Below, in pieces: positions 8,823 through 17,845 of a stretch of DNA of 64,000 bases (position 1 is its first letter; each line of letters starts with the position of its first letter). Source of the stretch: Pseudoalteromonas byunsanensis (GTDB lineage: Bacteria; Pseudomonadota; Gammaproteobacteria; Enterobacterales; Alteromonadaceae); NCBI RefSeq assembly GCF_001854475.1, contig NZ_MNAN01000035.1, positions 450,176-514,175 of the forward strand, in the 5' to 3' direction. The notes beneath the pieces are model-generated. The model searched no databases and was not told the DNA's origin. It saw nothing but the letters and a program-made list of their open reading frames with translations. A program made the translations under genes and the position numbers.

Positions 8823-9787
8823 ATTTTTATAGCTACAGCTCCTCATTAGCGCTACATAATGGCGACATCGAAAAGCACTGGCAACAATCTCAGCAAGGCT
8901 ATTTTGTTGGCACCTCTGGGCGGTTATTTTATAGCTACCATATACCTGTGGCTGCAAAATATAGCGTAGTACTGGTCAATGGCCGCATTGAATCCGCTTG
9001 GAAATATCAAGAGTTGCTGTGGGAGTTAGCACAAAATAACATCGCCGTATTTACATACGATCATATTGGTCAAGGGCTGTCTGAGCGATTAACTCGCAAC
9101 CCTCAGGTTGGCTATGTAAAACGATTTTCCGACTATAGCGATGACTTAAACACCTTTATTGATACCATTGTACGACCACAACAAAAAGGTGAGCTGTTTA
9201 TATTGGCGCATTCAATGGGAGCGGCCATAACATGTGACTACCTAGCTCGTCATGATAATCCTATCAGTGGGGCCTTTTTATCTGCACCTATGTTTGATAT
9301 TCACACTCATAACACGCCGTATCAACTGGCCAAGTGGGTAGCCAAGGTAGGTTGTTGGCTTGGGCTTAGTAAATTCTATGCCATTGGGCAAAGTAACTAT
9401 CTCAGCCTGCCATTTGACGAAAACCAACTCACACACTGTCACACTCGCTATCAACGTTTTCGAACCTTGTACCAAAACGAGGCTGAACTGTGTTTAGGTG
9501 GCGTAAGCTTTGGTTGGCTTAATCAAGCGTTTGAGTTCATCAGCTCAATTCCAAAGCTCGATATTCACTGTCCGTTATTTATTGCCAGTGCCGAGCTGGA
9601 CGAAGTTGTCGATAATCGTGCCCAAGCAGCATTTGTACAAAGCCATCCTACGGTTCAATTACACACGTTTACAGGTGCCAGACACGAACTTTTATGTGAG
9701 CAAGATGCTATCCGCTATGCGGTGATGGAACATTTCTATCAATTTTGTGACGGTCTGGCTTTTACCGCCAAAGACACAGGGTCCTGA
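8819..9787 (+). CDS. Alpha/beta hydrolase, lysophospholipase/monoacylglycerol lipase-like
   Basis: 322-residue Hydrolase_4/PldB-like enzyme. The nucleophile elbow is AHSMG at 130-134 (S132). A likely acid lies in SAELDEVVDN and a likely His in GARHELL near the C-terminus. No signal peptide is visible, so it is cytosolic or peripheral. Translation is coupled to cpxA (ATGA overlap), which puts a lipid-type hydrolase in the Cpx operon. The substrate is not shown by sequence; lysophospholipids or monoglycerides are the family guesses. Its last 49 bp overlap the convergent fieF. Confidence 0.8.
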   Translation: MNFYSYSSSLALHNGDIEKHWQQSQQGYFVGTSGRLFYSYHIPVAAKYSVVLVNGRIESAWKYQELLWELAQNNIAVFTYDHIGQGLSERLTRNPQVGYVKRFSDYSDDLNTFIDTIVRPQQKGELFILAHSMGAAITCDYLARHDNPISGAFLSAPMFDIHTHNTPYQLAKWVAKVGCWLGLSKFYAIGQSNYLSLPFDENQLTHCHTRYQRFRTLYQNEAELCLGGVSFGWLNQAFEFISSIPKLDIHCPLFIASAELDEVVDNRAQAAFVQSHPTVQLHTFTGARHELLCEQDAIRYAVMEHFYQFCDGLAFTAKDTGS

Positions 9788-10638
9788 TGTATCAGTATAT
9801 CCAATTCACCTTCAAAAGCCTGTTGGATCATCGCGACCACTTCATCAGATACCGCATGAGCACGCATCAAAGGCATATCATCATCAAGTTCTAGATGTAA
9901 TTGGATAAATTTCACTTTACCACTTTGACGGGTGCGTAAATCGTGCACTCCAAATACTTCTTCATGACTCGAAGCTAACAATACTATCTCGGCTTTTTCT
10001 TCATCTGGAAGCTCCTTATCCATCAAGTGTCCTGCACTTTCTTTTGCAATGTCCCAGCAATTGTAAAGGAGATATCCAGCAACTCCGATAGCAAAAATAG
10101 GATCCGCATGAGCCATCCCATAATAGGAAAGTAAAATAGCCACCAAAACCGCCAAATTCAGCAGAATATCTCCCTTATAATGCAGTGAATCCGCTTTTAC
10201 GGCGACCGAATGTGTACGTTTGACCACTTGATGTTGAACCGTTACCACTAACAAGGTACAGACAATAGCAAACAAACTCACCCATACTCCCAGCAAAGAA
10301 TGCTTAAGTACCACGGGATTAAACAACCGCTCTATAGCATGAAATGTAAGTAAAATCGCCGAACCCGCTATAAATGCCGCTTGCCCTAAACCGGCCAAAG
10401 CCTCTGCTTTACCATGCCCAAAACGATGCTCATCATCAGCTGGTCGCAACGCATAACTTAACACCAAAAAGCTCATCATCGACGCGCTAATATCCAGCAA
10501 AGAATCCGTCAGCGATCCCAACATTGAAGCGCTTCCAGAAGCCAACCAAGCCCAACATTTGGTCGCTATCATTAAGCTCACCATCACCATAGTGAATATA
10601 CTCGCAAAGCGAACTAGTACATCATAACTTGGTTTCAC
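9739..10638 (-). CDS. fieF: Cation diffusion facilitator FieF/YiiP (Fe2+/Zn2+ efflux)
   Basis: Inner-membrane proton-coupled metal exporter of 299 residues with six transmembrane helices. The intramembrane metal site residues D45, D49, H153 and D157 sit at exactly the YiiP positions (TDSLLDIS, and ADSLHYKGD). The C-terminal cytoplasmic domain has HDLRTRQSG and the QLHLELD strand. The start is GTG 10638 with GGAG 5 nt upstream. The 3' end overlaps the convergent hydrolase by 49 bp. A Cpx-fieF neighbourhood also exists in E. coli. Confidence 0.92.
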   Translation of the reverse strand: MKPSYDVLVRFASIFTMVMVSLMIATKCWAWLASGSASMLGSLTDSLLDISASMMSFLVLSYALRPADDEHRFGHGKAEALAGLGQAAFIAGSAILLTFHAIERLFNPVVLKHSLLGVWVSLFAIVCTLLVVTVQHQVVKRTHSVAVKADSLHYKGDILLNLAVLVAILLSYYGMAHADPIFAIGVAGYLLYNCWDIAKESAGHLMDKELPDEEKAEIVLLASSHEEVFGVHDLRTRQSGKVKFIQLHLELDDDMPLMRAHAVSDEVVAMIQQAFEGELDILIHQDPVSLAVKARPSQN

Positions 10639-10816
10639 AACTTCTCCAGTATTCTTACTTCATGCTGATTTGCAAAAGTACTCATCATTTCAATAGTGTA
10701 CAGTTTAGCTAAATGAAGTGAAATATTGATGACATATAAGCGTAAAACAATATACAAGACTTACCCATAACTTGGCATTTGGTTATACTAAGCTCAGCTA
10801 ATTTTTCGAGGTTATT

Positions 10817-11281
10817 ATGTTAGATATTGTGCTTTACCAACCTGAGATCCCACCCAATACGGGAAACATCATTCGTTTGTGCGCTAATACGGGCTATGCG
10901 CTGCACCTGATTGAACCTTTGGGGTTTGAGTGGGATGACAAACGAGTTAAACGCGCGGGATTGGATTATCATGAGTTTAGCAATGTACAAAGACATGCCT
11001 CATTTGAAGACTACCTGCAAGCTTGCCAGCCAAAACGCGTATTTGCTTGCACAACTAAAGGTAAAAAATATCATCATCAGCCAGAATATCAGGCTGGAGA
11101 TTGCTTGCTTTTTGGCCCTGAAACACGTGGGTTACCTGAAGAGATTATTTTTTCATTACCTGAAGAACAACGCCTACGCATCCCAATGCGCCCAGATAGC
11201 CGCAGTATGAACTTATCCAACGCAGTGGCCGTGTTTGTATACGAATCATGGCGTCAGCTCGATTTCGCTAACGCAAAATAA
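10817..11281 (+). CDS. trmL: tRNA (cytidine/uridine-34-2'-O)-methyltransferase TrmL
   Basis: SPOUT-class methyltransferase that modifies the wobble base of tRNA-Leu isoacceptors. 154 residues, the family length. The trefoil-knot motifs are present: the N-terminal YQPEIPPNTGNIIR, then FGPETRGLP, and IPMRPDSRSMNLSNA near the end. A strong bidirectional hairpin separates it from the convergent gpsA. E. coli has the same neighbourhood (gpsA, secB, grxC, yibN). Confidence 0.95.
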   Translation: MLDIVLYQPEIPPNTGNIIRLCANTGYALHLIEPLGFEWDDKRVKRAGLDYHEFSNVQRHASFEDYLQACQPKRVFACTTKGKKYHHQPEYQAGDCLLFGPETRGLPEEIIFSLPEEQRLRIPMRPDSRSMNLSNAVAVFVYESWRQLDFANAK

Positions 11282-11307
11282 AAAAAGCGGAGTTTATTCC
11301 GCTTTTT
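11282..11307. terminator. Bidirectional terminator between trmL and gpsA
   Basis: The stem AAAAAGCGGA/TCCGCTTTTT has a 6-nt loop (11292-11297) and A- and T-runs on both sides. It overlaps the last codons of gpsA. Confidence 0.85.
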
Positions 11308-12301
11308 GTTCTCTTCCAAGCAGCGCCATAGCTGCTTCCTTTACATCTTTTTGCTGATACAGCACTTGATATATCTGTTCAGTAATTGGCATTTCAATAC
11401 CACTGCGTTGAGCCAACAAATAAACCTCTTTGGTATTTCTATAACCCTCAACAACCTGACCAATACTCTGCATTGCTTCATCAACACCAAGACCTTTGCC
11501 CAGTGCTAGGCCAAAACGACGATTGCGAGATTGATTATCCGTGCATGTTAAGATTAAATCTCCCAGCCCAGCCATCCCCATAAAGGTTTCTGGACGCGCA
11601 CCAAGCGCTTTGCCTAACCGACAAAGTTCTGCAAGACCTCGAGTGATTAGCGCTGTACGAGCATTGGCACCAAAGCCAAATCCATCAGACATTCCAGCCC
11701 CAATCGCAATGACATTTTTCACGGCTCCACCAAGCTGAATTCCAATGAAGTCATCATTACTGTATACCCGAAAAGAACGCCCACAATGTAGCAACTTAGC
11801 AAGCTCTGAAGCAAAAGCCTTATCGGTCGCTGCAACAGAAATAGCTGTAGGTAATCCCGCCGCCATCTCTTTAGCAAAAGTTGGCCCCGATAGCACCGCC
11901 AAAGGAACTGAATCGCTCAATTGCTGCTGCGCCACTTCTTGTAACAAGCGACCAGTATCTGGTTCTAACCCTTTAGTCGCCCATGCAACTCTTGCATTTG
12001 GCAAAAGGTCATCACGGATCAGCGCTAGCGTGTCAGCAAATGCATGGCTTGGAACCACTAGCAATACAATTTCACTAGCTTGTACTGCACACTTTAGATC
12101 ACTTTCAAGCTGTAATGATTCAGGAAACTGACAATCAGGCAAATAACGCTGGTTTCTACGCTCAGCTGCAAGCGTCGCAACGTCGTCTTTATTTCGCCCC
12201 CATAGTGTCACCTTGTGACCATTTCGGGCAAAACAAATAGCAAGGGCGGTGCCATAAGACCCCGCCCCTAATACAGTTACAGCTGACTGAACTGAACTCA
12301 T
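11294..12301 (-). CDS. gpsA: Glycerol-3-phosphate dehydrogenase [NAD(P)+]
   Basis: Reduces dihydroxyacetone phosphate to sn-glycerol-3-phosphate for phospholipid synthesis. 335 residues. The Rossmann motif GAGSYGTA lies at 12-19, then LWGR. Substrate-site segments are LSGPTFAKE, the catalytic Lys in GAVKNVIAIGAG, and GLGDLILTC. The ATG is 3 nt downstream of the secB stop, so it is the last gene of the yibN-grxC-secB-gpsA operon. Confidence 0.96.
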   Translation of the reverse strand: MSSVQSAVTVLGAGSYGTALAICFARNGHKVTLWGRNKDDVATLAAERRNQRYLPDCQFPESLQLESDLKCAVQASEIVLLVVPSHAFADTLALIRDDLLPNARVAWATKGLEPDTGRLLQEVAQQQLSDSVPLAVLSGPTFAKEMAAGLPTAISVAATDKAFASELAKLLHCGRSFRVYSNDDFIGIQLGGAVKNVIAIGAGMSDGFGFGANARTALITRGLAELCRLGKALGARPETFMGMAGLGDLILTCTDNQSRNRRFGLALGKGLGVDEAMQSIGQVVEGYRNTKEVYLLAQRSGIEMPITEQIYQVLYQQKDVKEAAMALLGREQKAE

Positions 12302-12304
12302 TGA

Positions 12305-12787
12305 TTAAGCGTCAGCAGTTTGCTCTGTCTGCGCAGCTCTTTGTTGCATGTACTGAGCAAATAGCGCATCGAAGTTAACTGGTGCTAGGTTTAGTTGTGG
12401 GAACGTGCCACGGTTTACTAAGCTTGCAACAGTTTCGCGAGCATATGGGAAAAGAATGTTTGGACAGAATGCACCAAGCATATGTGCCATCTGTACTTCT
12501 TCTAAATCAGCGATAGAGAAAATGCCCGCTTGTTGAATTTCACATAAGAAAGCCGTTTCTTCACCGATCGTTGCTGTTACAGTCAATGCAAGTACAACTT
12601 CATAGATATTGTTGTCTAGCTTTTCTGAACGCGTATCCATATCTAGCTTAACTTCAGGTGTCCACTCTTTTTGGAAAATCGCAGGTGAGTTAGGCGTTTC
12701 AAACGAAACATCTTTTGTGTAAATGCGTTGAATATTGAATTGTGCGCCTTGTTGTTCTGCTGCTGCGTTTTGATTTTGATCTGTCAT
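12305..12787 (-). CDS. secB: Protein-export chaperone SecB
   Basis: Tetrameric cytosolic chaperone that keeps preproteins unfolded and hands them to SecA. 160 residues. Typical SecB features are FNIQRIYTKDVSFE, FLCEIQQAGIF, the LGAFCPNILFPYARE core and a Gln/Ala-rich tail. The RBS AGGAA precedes ATG 12787. Confidence 0.96.
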   Translation of the reverse strand: MTDQNQNAAAEQQGAQFNIQRIYTKDVSFETPNSPAIFQKEWTPEVKLDMDTRSEKLDNNIYEVVLALTVTATIGEETAFLCEIQQAGIFSIADLEEVQMAHMLGAFCPNILFPYARETVASLVNRGTFPQLNLAPVNFDALFAQYMQQRAAQTEQTADA

Positions 12788-12825
12788 GAGTGTTCCTAGA
12801 TTCTTTGATTTTATTAAATGTAATT

Positions 12826-13083
12826 TTAAATATTAAGTAAGGCGTTTAACTCACCTTTTTCTTCAATGGCCATCATATCGTCGCAGCCACCAATGTGATT
12901 ATTATTGATAAAAATCTGCGGCACGGTATAACCACCGTTTGCTTTTTCTATCATTTCATCACGTAATTCAGGTTGCTTACCAATATCATATTCGCTATAC
13001 GTTACACCTTTAGCATCAAGCAATGCCTTGGCACGATGGCAAAAAGGGCAATAGTCTTTTGTGTAGATCACAACTTCCATCAT
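12826..13083 (-). CDS. grxC: Glutaredoxin 3
   Basis: Small dithiol glutaredoxin of 85 residues with the active site CPFC (C12, C15), the cis-Pro TVPQIF and the GGCDD motif. The RBS AGGAG lies 5 nt before the first of two adjacent ATG codons (13083, 13080). It sits in the conserved yibN-grxC-secB-gpsA order. Confidence 0.94.
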   Translation of the reverse strand: MMEVVIYTKDYCPFCHRAKALLDAKGVTYSEYDIGKQPELRDEMIEKANGGYTVPQIFINNNHIGGCDDMMAIEEKGELNALLNI

Positions 13084-13095
13084 ATGTGCTCCTAG

Positions 13096-13527
13096 TTATT
13101 TTCCATTTGTAGTAGGTAGGCCAGCACTTTGCCAAGCCCCCATACCACCATTGAGCACATAGACTTGCTCAAACCCTGCTTTATGCATAGTGTTTGCAAT
13201 GCCAGAGGCAGTCATGCCCGTTGTACACACAAGTATAATGGGTTTGTTTTTGTGCTTTTCAAGGCCTGCAAAGTCACTTTGTTTCGCTTTTTCTGCACTT
13301 AACTGTGTCGCCCCTGCGATTCTGCCTGAGTTGAACTCTTTTACAGGACGGATATCAACGACTTGACCACCTTCTCTGTTTACCAGCAAAGTCAGTTGTT
13401 GGGGGTTGATCTGCCTAATTGCTGAAAATCTACTTTTAAACCAGCTGGCAACAATCATAACCACCAGAGCTAACCAGATAATGCTCAAAATAGCATTATT
13501 ACCAATAAATTCGATGTATTGTTCCAT
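13096..13527 (-). CDS. Membrane-anchored rhodanese-like protein (YibN family)
   Basis: 143 residues. One N-terminal transmembrane helix (about 10-30) is followed by a single rhodanese domain with catalytic-loop Cys C101 (LVCTTGMTASG) and VDIRPVKEF. Rhodaneses transfer sulfane sulfur; the physiological substrate of this family is not established. The gene is 12 nt upstream of grxC and is the first gene of that operon. Confidence 0.88.
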   Translation of the reverse strand: MEQYIEFIGNNAILSIIWLALVVMIVASWFKSRFSAIRQINPQQLTLLVNREGGQVVDIRPVKEFNSGRIAGATQLSAEKAKQSDFAGLEKHKNKPIILVCTTGMTASGIANTMHKAGFEQVYVLNGGMGAWQSAGLPTTNGK

Positions 13528-13827
13528 GCACCTTCCAACTTAACAGTGTTGAATGCCCAGCCCCAATCCGGCTCAAGCACCCATATAATGAATAGCTTCG
13601 CAGTATACATTTTGCGATCCTTTCGGTATAGCCCTTTGTGGCGAACAGTTATAGCAATGCTGCAAACGCTTTACTTTGAAAACAGTCACAAAGTTGAGGA
13701 TAAATCATAGCGACAGGGCTGAATATTTACACAAAACAAGGTATGCTATTGGCGATAATTTTGTCGTGCTTAAGTGTCAATTCATCTCTGAGACACAAAT
13801 AACGAGATAAGTTCTAAAGGAGCCCAA
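13528..13827. other. Intergenic region between divergent yibN-like and gpmI genes
   Basis: 300 bp that must hold both promoters. I could not choose a convincing -35/-10 pair. A 63-codon open frame on the plus strand (13519-13710) runs into the coding part of the yibN-like gene and has no ribosome-binding site, so I do not call it. The RBS AAGGAG of gpmI lies just before 13828. Confidence 0.5.
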
Positions 13828-15372
13828 ATGACAGCACAAAAAAAACCACTGGTTCTAATGATTTTAGACGGTTGGGGTTATAGAGAAGAAACCGAGAGCA
13901 ACGCTATTCTAGCGGCCAACACCCCAGTGCTAGACAATTTATGGCAAACCAAACCTCACACGCTCATCTCGGGCTCTGGGTTAGATGTAGGGCTTCCCGA
14001 CGGTCAGATGGGTAACTCAGAAGTCGGTCACGTTAACCTTGGAGCTGGCAGAGTTGTTTATCAAGATTTCACCCGTATTACCAAAGCAATTGACGATGGT
14101 GAGTTTGAACACAACCCTGTGTTGTTAGAAAGCATCGACAAAGCCGTCGCAGCGGGAAAGGCGGTTCATTTAATGGGATTGTTAAGCCCAGGTGGTGTAC
14201 ACAGTCATGAAGATCATATTATCGCAGGTATCAAACTAGCAGCACAGCGCGGTGCTAAGGCTGTCTATTTCCACGCATTCTTAGATGGCCGAGACACACC
14301 GCCACGAAGCGCTCTAGCATCAATTGAACGAATTGAAGCACTGTTTTCACAACTTAACTGCGGTCGCTTAGCCTCTATTGTTGGCCGTTATTATGCAATG
14401 GACAGAGACAACCGCTGGGAGCGAATCGAAGCGGCATATAATTTGATGGTTTGCGCAGAAGGCGATTTTACATTCGCTGATGGTGTTAGCGCACTTAATG
14501 CGGCCTATGCTCGCGATGAAAATGATGAGTTTGTTAAGGCGAGCGTGATCCAACCCAATGATGCGGCACCTGCCACCATCAACGATAGCGATACTCTGAT
14601 TTTCATGAATTTTAGGGCAGATAGAGCCCGCCAAATGACACGAGCGTTCGTAGATTGCGAGTTTAGTGGTTTTGACAAAAAATCAGCCCCGGCTTTAAGC
14701 GCTTTCGTGATGATGACGGAATATGCTGCTGATATTAAAGCTCCTGTCGCTTTTGCTCCTGAGTCTCTTAACAATGTACTAGGTGAATGGCTAGCTAAAC
14801 ATAATAAAACGCAATTACGTATCTCTGAGACAGAAAAATACGCACACGTTACATTCTTCTTTAGTGGTGGCAGAGAAGCAGAATTTGAAGGTGAAAAACG
14901 AGAGCTCATCCCTTCCCCACAGGTAGCAACATATGACCTACAACCTGAAATGAACTCGGAATTACTGACCGATAAATTGGTTGAAGCCATTCGTAGCGGC
15001 GAGTTTGATGTGATCGTTTGTAATTATCCAAATGGCGATATGGTAGGTCATTCAGGCGTGTTTAGCGCCGCAGTGCAAGCCTGTGAAGCAGTCGATAAAT
15101 GTATTGGCCGTGTACTCAGCGCTCTAGAGGAAGTAGGTGGCGAAGCTTTGATCACCGCAGACCACGGAAATGCCGAGCAAATGACAAATGCTACAACAGG
15201 TCAGGCACATACAGCCCATACCTCTGAACCCGTACCGTTTATCTATGTAGGCAGAGATGCTCAACCACATAACGGCAAAACTCTCAGCGATGTAGCACCA
15301 ACCATGTTACACCTACTAGGCATGGAGCAACCAAGCGAAATGACTGGTACACCAATAATGACCTTGAAATAA
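13828..15372 (+). CDS. gpmI: 2,3-bisphosphoglycerate-independent phosphoglycerate mutase
   Basis: Interconverts 3- and 2-phosphoglycerate using two Mn2+ ions through a phosphoserine intermediate. 514 residues, the family length. An alkaline-phosphatase-like metal site begins with ILDGWG, the catalytic serine is S64 in GQMGNSEVGH, substrate residues lie in HAFLDGRDTPP and RYYAMDRDNRW, and the C-terminal metal site is TADHGNAEQM. Two nt separate it from envC. The gpmI-envC-yibQ order is the same as in E. coli. Confidence 0.97.
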   Translation: MTAQKKPLVLMILDGWGYREETESNAILAANTPVLDNLWQTKPHTLISGSGLDVGLPDGQMGNSEVGHVNLGAGRVVYQDFTRITKAIDDGEFEHNPVLLESIDKAVAAGKAVHLMGLLSPGGVHSHEDHIIAGIKLAAQRGAKAVYFHAFLDGRDTPPRSALASIERIEALFSQLNCGRLASIVGRYYAMDRDNRWERIEAAYNLMVCAEGDFTFADGVSALNAAYARDENDEFVKASVIQPNDAAPATINDSDTLIFMNFRADRARQMTRAFVDCEFSGFDKKSAPALSAFVMMTEYAADIKAPVAFAPESLNNVLGEWLAKHNKTQLRISETEKYAHVTFFFSGGREAEFEGEKRELIPSPQVATYDLQPEMNSELLTDKLVEAIRSGEFDVIVCNYPNGDMVGHSGVFSAAVQACEAVDKCIGRVLSALEEVGGEALITADHGNAEQMTNATTGQAHTAHTSEPVPFIYVGRDAQPHNGKTLSDVAPTMLHLLGMEQPSEMTGTPIMTLK

Positions 15373-15374
15373 TC

Positions 15375-16508
15375 ATGCGCATTATGCCCTGCAAGTTATT
15401 ATTGCTTGGCCTTGCATTGGTGGTAACAACCGTTACCGCCAATGAATCCAGGACCAAACAAGACTTAACTGAAGTACAACAAGAGCTCAAAAAGAGCCAA
15501 AAAGATTATCAGCAACAGCGAAATAAAATTGCATCGCTGCGTGCAAAACTCAAGTCGCAAGAGCTAGATATTGCCAAAAATGCCAAAGCACTGTCTTTGA
15601 CTCAACGTGGAATCGCCGAAAACCAGCAACAGCAATATACTTTACAAAGTGAAGCTAAAAGCTTAGAAAAGAAAAAAACTCACTTGCAAAAACTATTGGC
15701 TGCACAGCTAAAAAGCGCTTACATGACTGGCAACCACGATTATTCAAAAATGCTTTTGAATCAAGAGCAAAGTTCAACATTAGAGCGTACCATCAGTTAC
15801 TACGACTACTTTAATAAAGCTCGTATCAATCAACTTCAAGAATTAAAACTTATCGTGGCAGAGCTAGCCAAGAACCAGCAACAGCTTGCTAGAAAGCAAA
15901 ATCAACTCAAAGAGTTATATGAACAGCAAGAAGCACGTCAGGCCGCATTAGTTACGGGCCAAAAAGAACGTCAGTCACACCTGAGTGAATTGAACAACGC
16001 CCTTGAACAAACTGCACAAGCAATAGATTACTTAAAGGAAAATGAGCAAACTCTAATAGCCACACTTGAGGAATTGGCCAAAGTGCAAGAACCAAGTGAA
16101 ATTGTTTTAGATGGGTTAGCAACCAGTAAAGGAGACTTACTTTGGCCTAGTAAAGGGCGTCTTAGACACCGCTTTGGACAAAGAAAACATGCAGGTATGA
16201 GCTGGAAAGGCGTATTGATCCAAGCTGCAGCTGGTACACCTGTCAACAGTATCAAGCAAGGCCAAGTCGTTTATGCAGATTGGTTGAATGGCTTTGGCTG
16301 GGTAATGGTCGTAGACCATGGTGAAGGCTTTATGAGCCTCTATGGACATACGCAAACTTTATTAAAAGATGTGGGAGATTTAGTCAATGCTGGCGAAACG
16401 ATCGCGCTAGTTGGGCAAAGCGGCGGACAATCTCGTTCTGGTCTATACTTTGAGATACGGCATAAGGGAAGCGCTGTCGATCCGGTAAAATGGTGTAAAG
16501 CAAGTTAA
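15375..16508 (+). CDS. envC: Murein hydrolase activator EnvC
   Basis: Periplasmic division protein recruited by FtsEX that activates the AmiA/AmiB amidases. 377 residues. A signal peptide covers about 1-22, a long coiled coil rich in Gln, Lys and Glu runs 25-240, and a C-terminal LytM domain spans about 255-377. The first zinc-ligand motif of active M23 peptidases is altered (FGQRKHAGMSWKGVLI), whereas HGEGFMSLYGHT is kept. EnvC is known to be catalytically dead, so this fits an activator. Confidence 0.93.
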   Translation: MRIMPCKLLLLGLALVVTTVTANESRTKQDLTEVQQELKKSQKDYQQQRNKIASLRAKLKSQELDIAKNAKALSLTQRGIAENQQQQYTLQSEAKSLEKKKTHLQKLLAAQLKSAYMTGNHDYSKMLLNQEQSSTLERTISYYDYFNKARINQLQELKLIVAELAKNQQQLARKQNQLKELYEQQEARQAALVTGQKERQSHLSELNNALEQTAQAIDYLKENEQTLIATLEELAKVQEPSEIVLDGLATSKGDLLWPSKGRLRHRFGQRKHAGMSWKGVLIQAAAGTPVNSIKQGQVVYADWLNGFGWVMVVDHGEGFMSLYGHTQTLLKDVGDLVNAGETIALVGQSGGQSRSGLYFEIRHKGSAVDPVKWCKAS

Positions 16509-16546
16509 TTGATTAACCCGTGCTGCACCAAAAATTGGAGCAGCAC

Positions 16547-17773
16547 ATGAACCGATTTCTTAATCTTAAATATACCATAGTGCGCAATCGCTTTGCGTGG
16601 TTCATCGTACTGCTTTGGATTGTCGTAAGCTTATGCTTTATTACTCCAAGTACCTTTGCCAAACAGCAATTTACACATGAGCAGGTTAACGAAATTCTAT
16701 TTCACATTCACGCCTACTATGTTGATGATTTACCCCTTAGCCATATTGATAAAAGTAACTTAGAGCAGTTATTCACTCAACTGGACCCGTATTCAAAGTA
16801 CCTCTCCGAAACTGAACTCGAAGCAATATTTAGCGCAGCGAATGGCCGATACACAGGCATAGGTATCGAAGTTGAAGAAATCGAGAACCGTATCGTTATC
16901 GTCAATACTCTACCTGGCTCTCCTGCTGAGCTAGCTGGCATAGAAGGTGGGGATAAGTTAGTGGCAATTAACGCCGAAGACGTCACAGATAAAGACATTG
17001 CACATGTATCAAAGTTGCTTCAAGAGGCTGAATTTTCAACAATAAAGATTACCGTAGAGCGTGCAGCTCATCAACTAACGTTGGCGCTTCGTCGACAGGA
17101 AATCAACTTGGAGAGCGTAACAAGTTTAATGCTCTCAAACGGTAACGGTTACTTGTCACTCAATGGTTTTAACAATAATAGCTTTCACGATGTGGCCAGA
17201 CACCTCAGCAAATTAGCCTCCGAAAATGGTGAACCTTTAGCAGGGCTAATCATCGACTTACGTGATAACCCAGGAGGAACACTGACCAGCGCAGTGGCAA
17301 TTTCAGATTTATTTTTGAATACAGGTACTATAGTGTTCACCAAAGGACGATTTTATGATGCTAATCAACACTTTAAGGCTCGAAATGGTGACGTGCTAAA
17401 TGGCGCACCTGTTGTTGTCATGATCAATGAAAACTCTGCTTCAGCGGCAGAAATATTAGCGGGCGCTCTACAAGACAATCATCGAGCGCTTGTTATTGGT
17501 ACTCCTTCATATGGTAAGGGCTCGGTTCAGTCGTTGATCCCTATCGGCAACGGTACCACGGCTCTTAAGCTAACAACTGCGCGTTATTACACGCCTTCGG
17601 GGCGTTCTATTGAAGGTGTAGGTATTTCGCCTGACATTACGTTAACGAAGCAAATGCTTTCACATTTAAGTAAAAGCGTTATAATGACTGGTGAACAAAC
17701 AACCAAAAACAAACAGCTCGCAAGGCTTGATTCACATTTGCTAAAAGCAAAGCAGTTACTTAAAAAACAATAA
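16547..17773 (+). CDS. S41 carboxyl-terminal processing protease (CtpA-like)
   Basis: 408-residue periplasmic or membrane-anchored serine protease. A hydrophobic signal or anchor lies at about 14-38, a PDZ domain around 95-180, and the S41 core has the nucleophile Ser in ENSASAAEIL and the general-base Lys in TPSYGKGSVQ. I chose ATG 16547 because GGAG lies 6 nt before it; an upstream GTG at 16520 has no such site. CtpA/Prc proteases trim envelope proteins and control murein hydrolases in some bacteria, and this gene follows envC, but its substrate is unknown. Confidence 0.9.
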   Translation: MNRFLNLKYTIVRNRFAWFIVLLWIVVSLCFITPSTFAKQQFTHEQVNEILFHIHAYYVDDLPLSHIDKSNLEQLFTQLDPYSKYLSETELEAIFSAANGRYTGIGIEVEEIENRIVIVNTLPGSPAELAGIEGGDKLVAINAEDVTDKDIAHVSKLLQEAEFSTIKITVERAAHQLTLALRRQEINLESVTSLMLSNGNGYLSLNGFNNNSFHDVARHLSKLASENGEPLAGLIIDLRDNPGGTLTSAVAISDLFLNTGTIVFTKGRFYDANQHFKARNGDVLNGAPVVVMINENSASAAEILAGALQDNHRALVIGTPSYGKGSVQSLIPIGNGTTALKLTTARYYTPSGRSIEGVGISPDITLTKQMLSHLSKSVIMTGEQTTKNKQLARLDSHLLKAKQLLKKQ

Positions 17774-17845
17774 ATTACAAAGAATCTACGTTTCACCGAA
17801 GCGAAGATACTAATTGGACAATAAAAAATAATAAGAAGCTCAACT

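Noticed and set aside
13519..13710. 63-codon plus-strand frame between the yibN-like gene and gpmI
   Set aside because: Overlaps the start of the yibN-like gene, lacks a ribosome-binding site and shows no recognisable domain.
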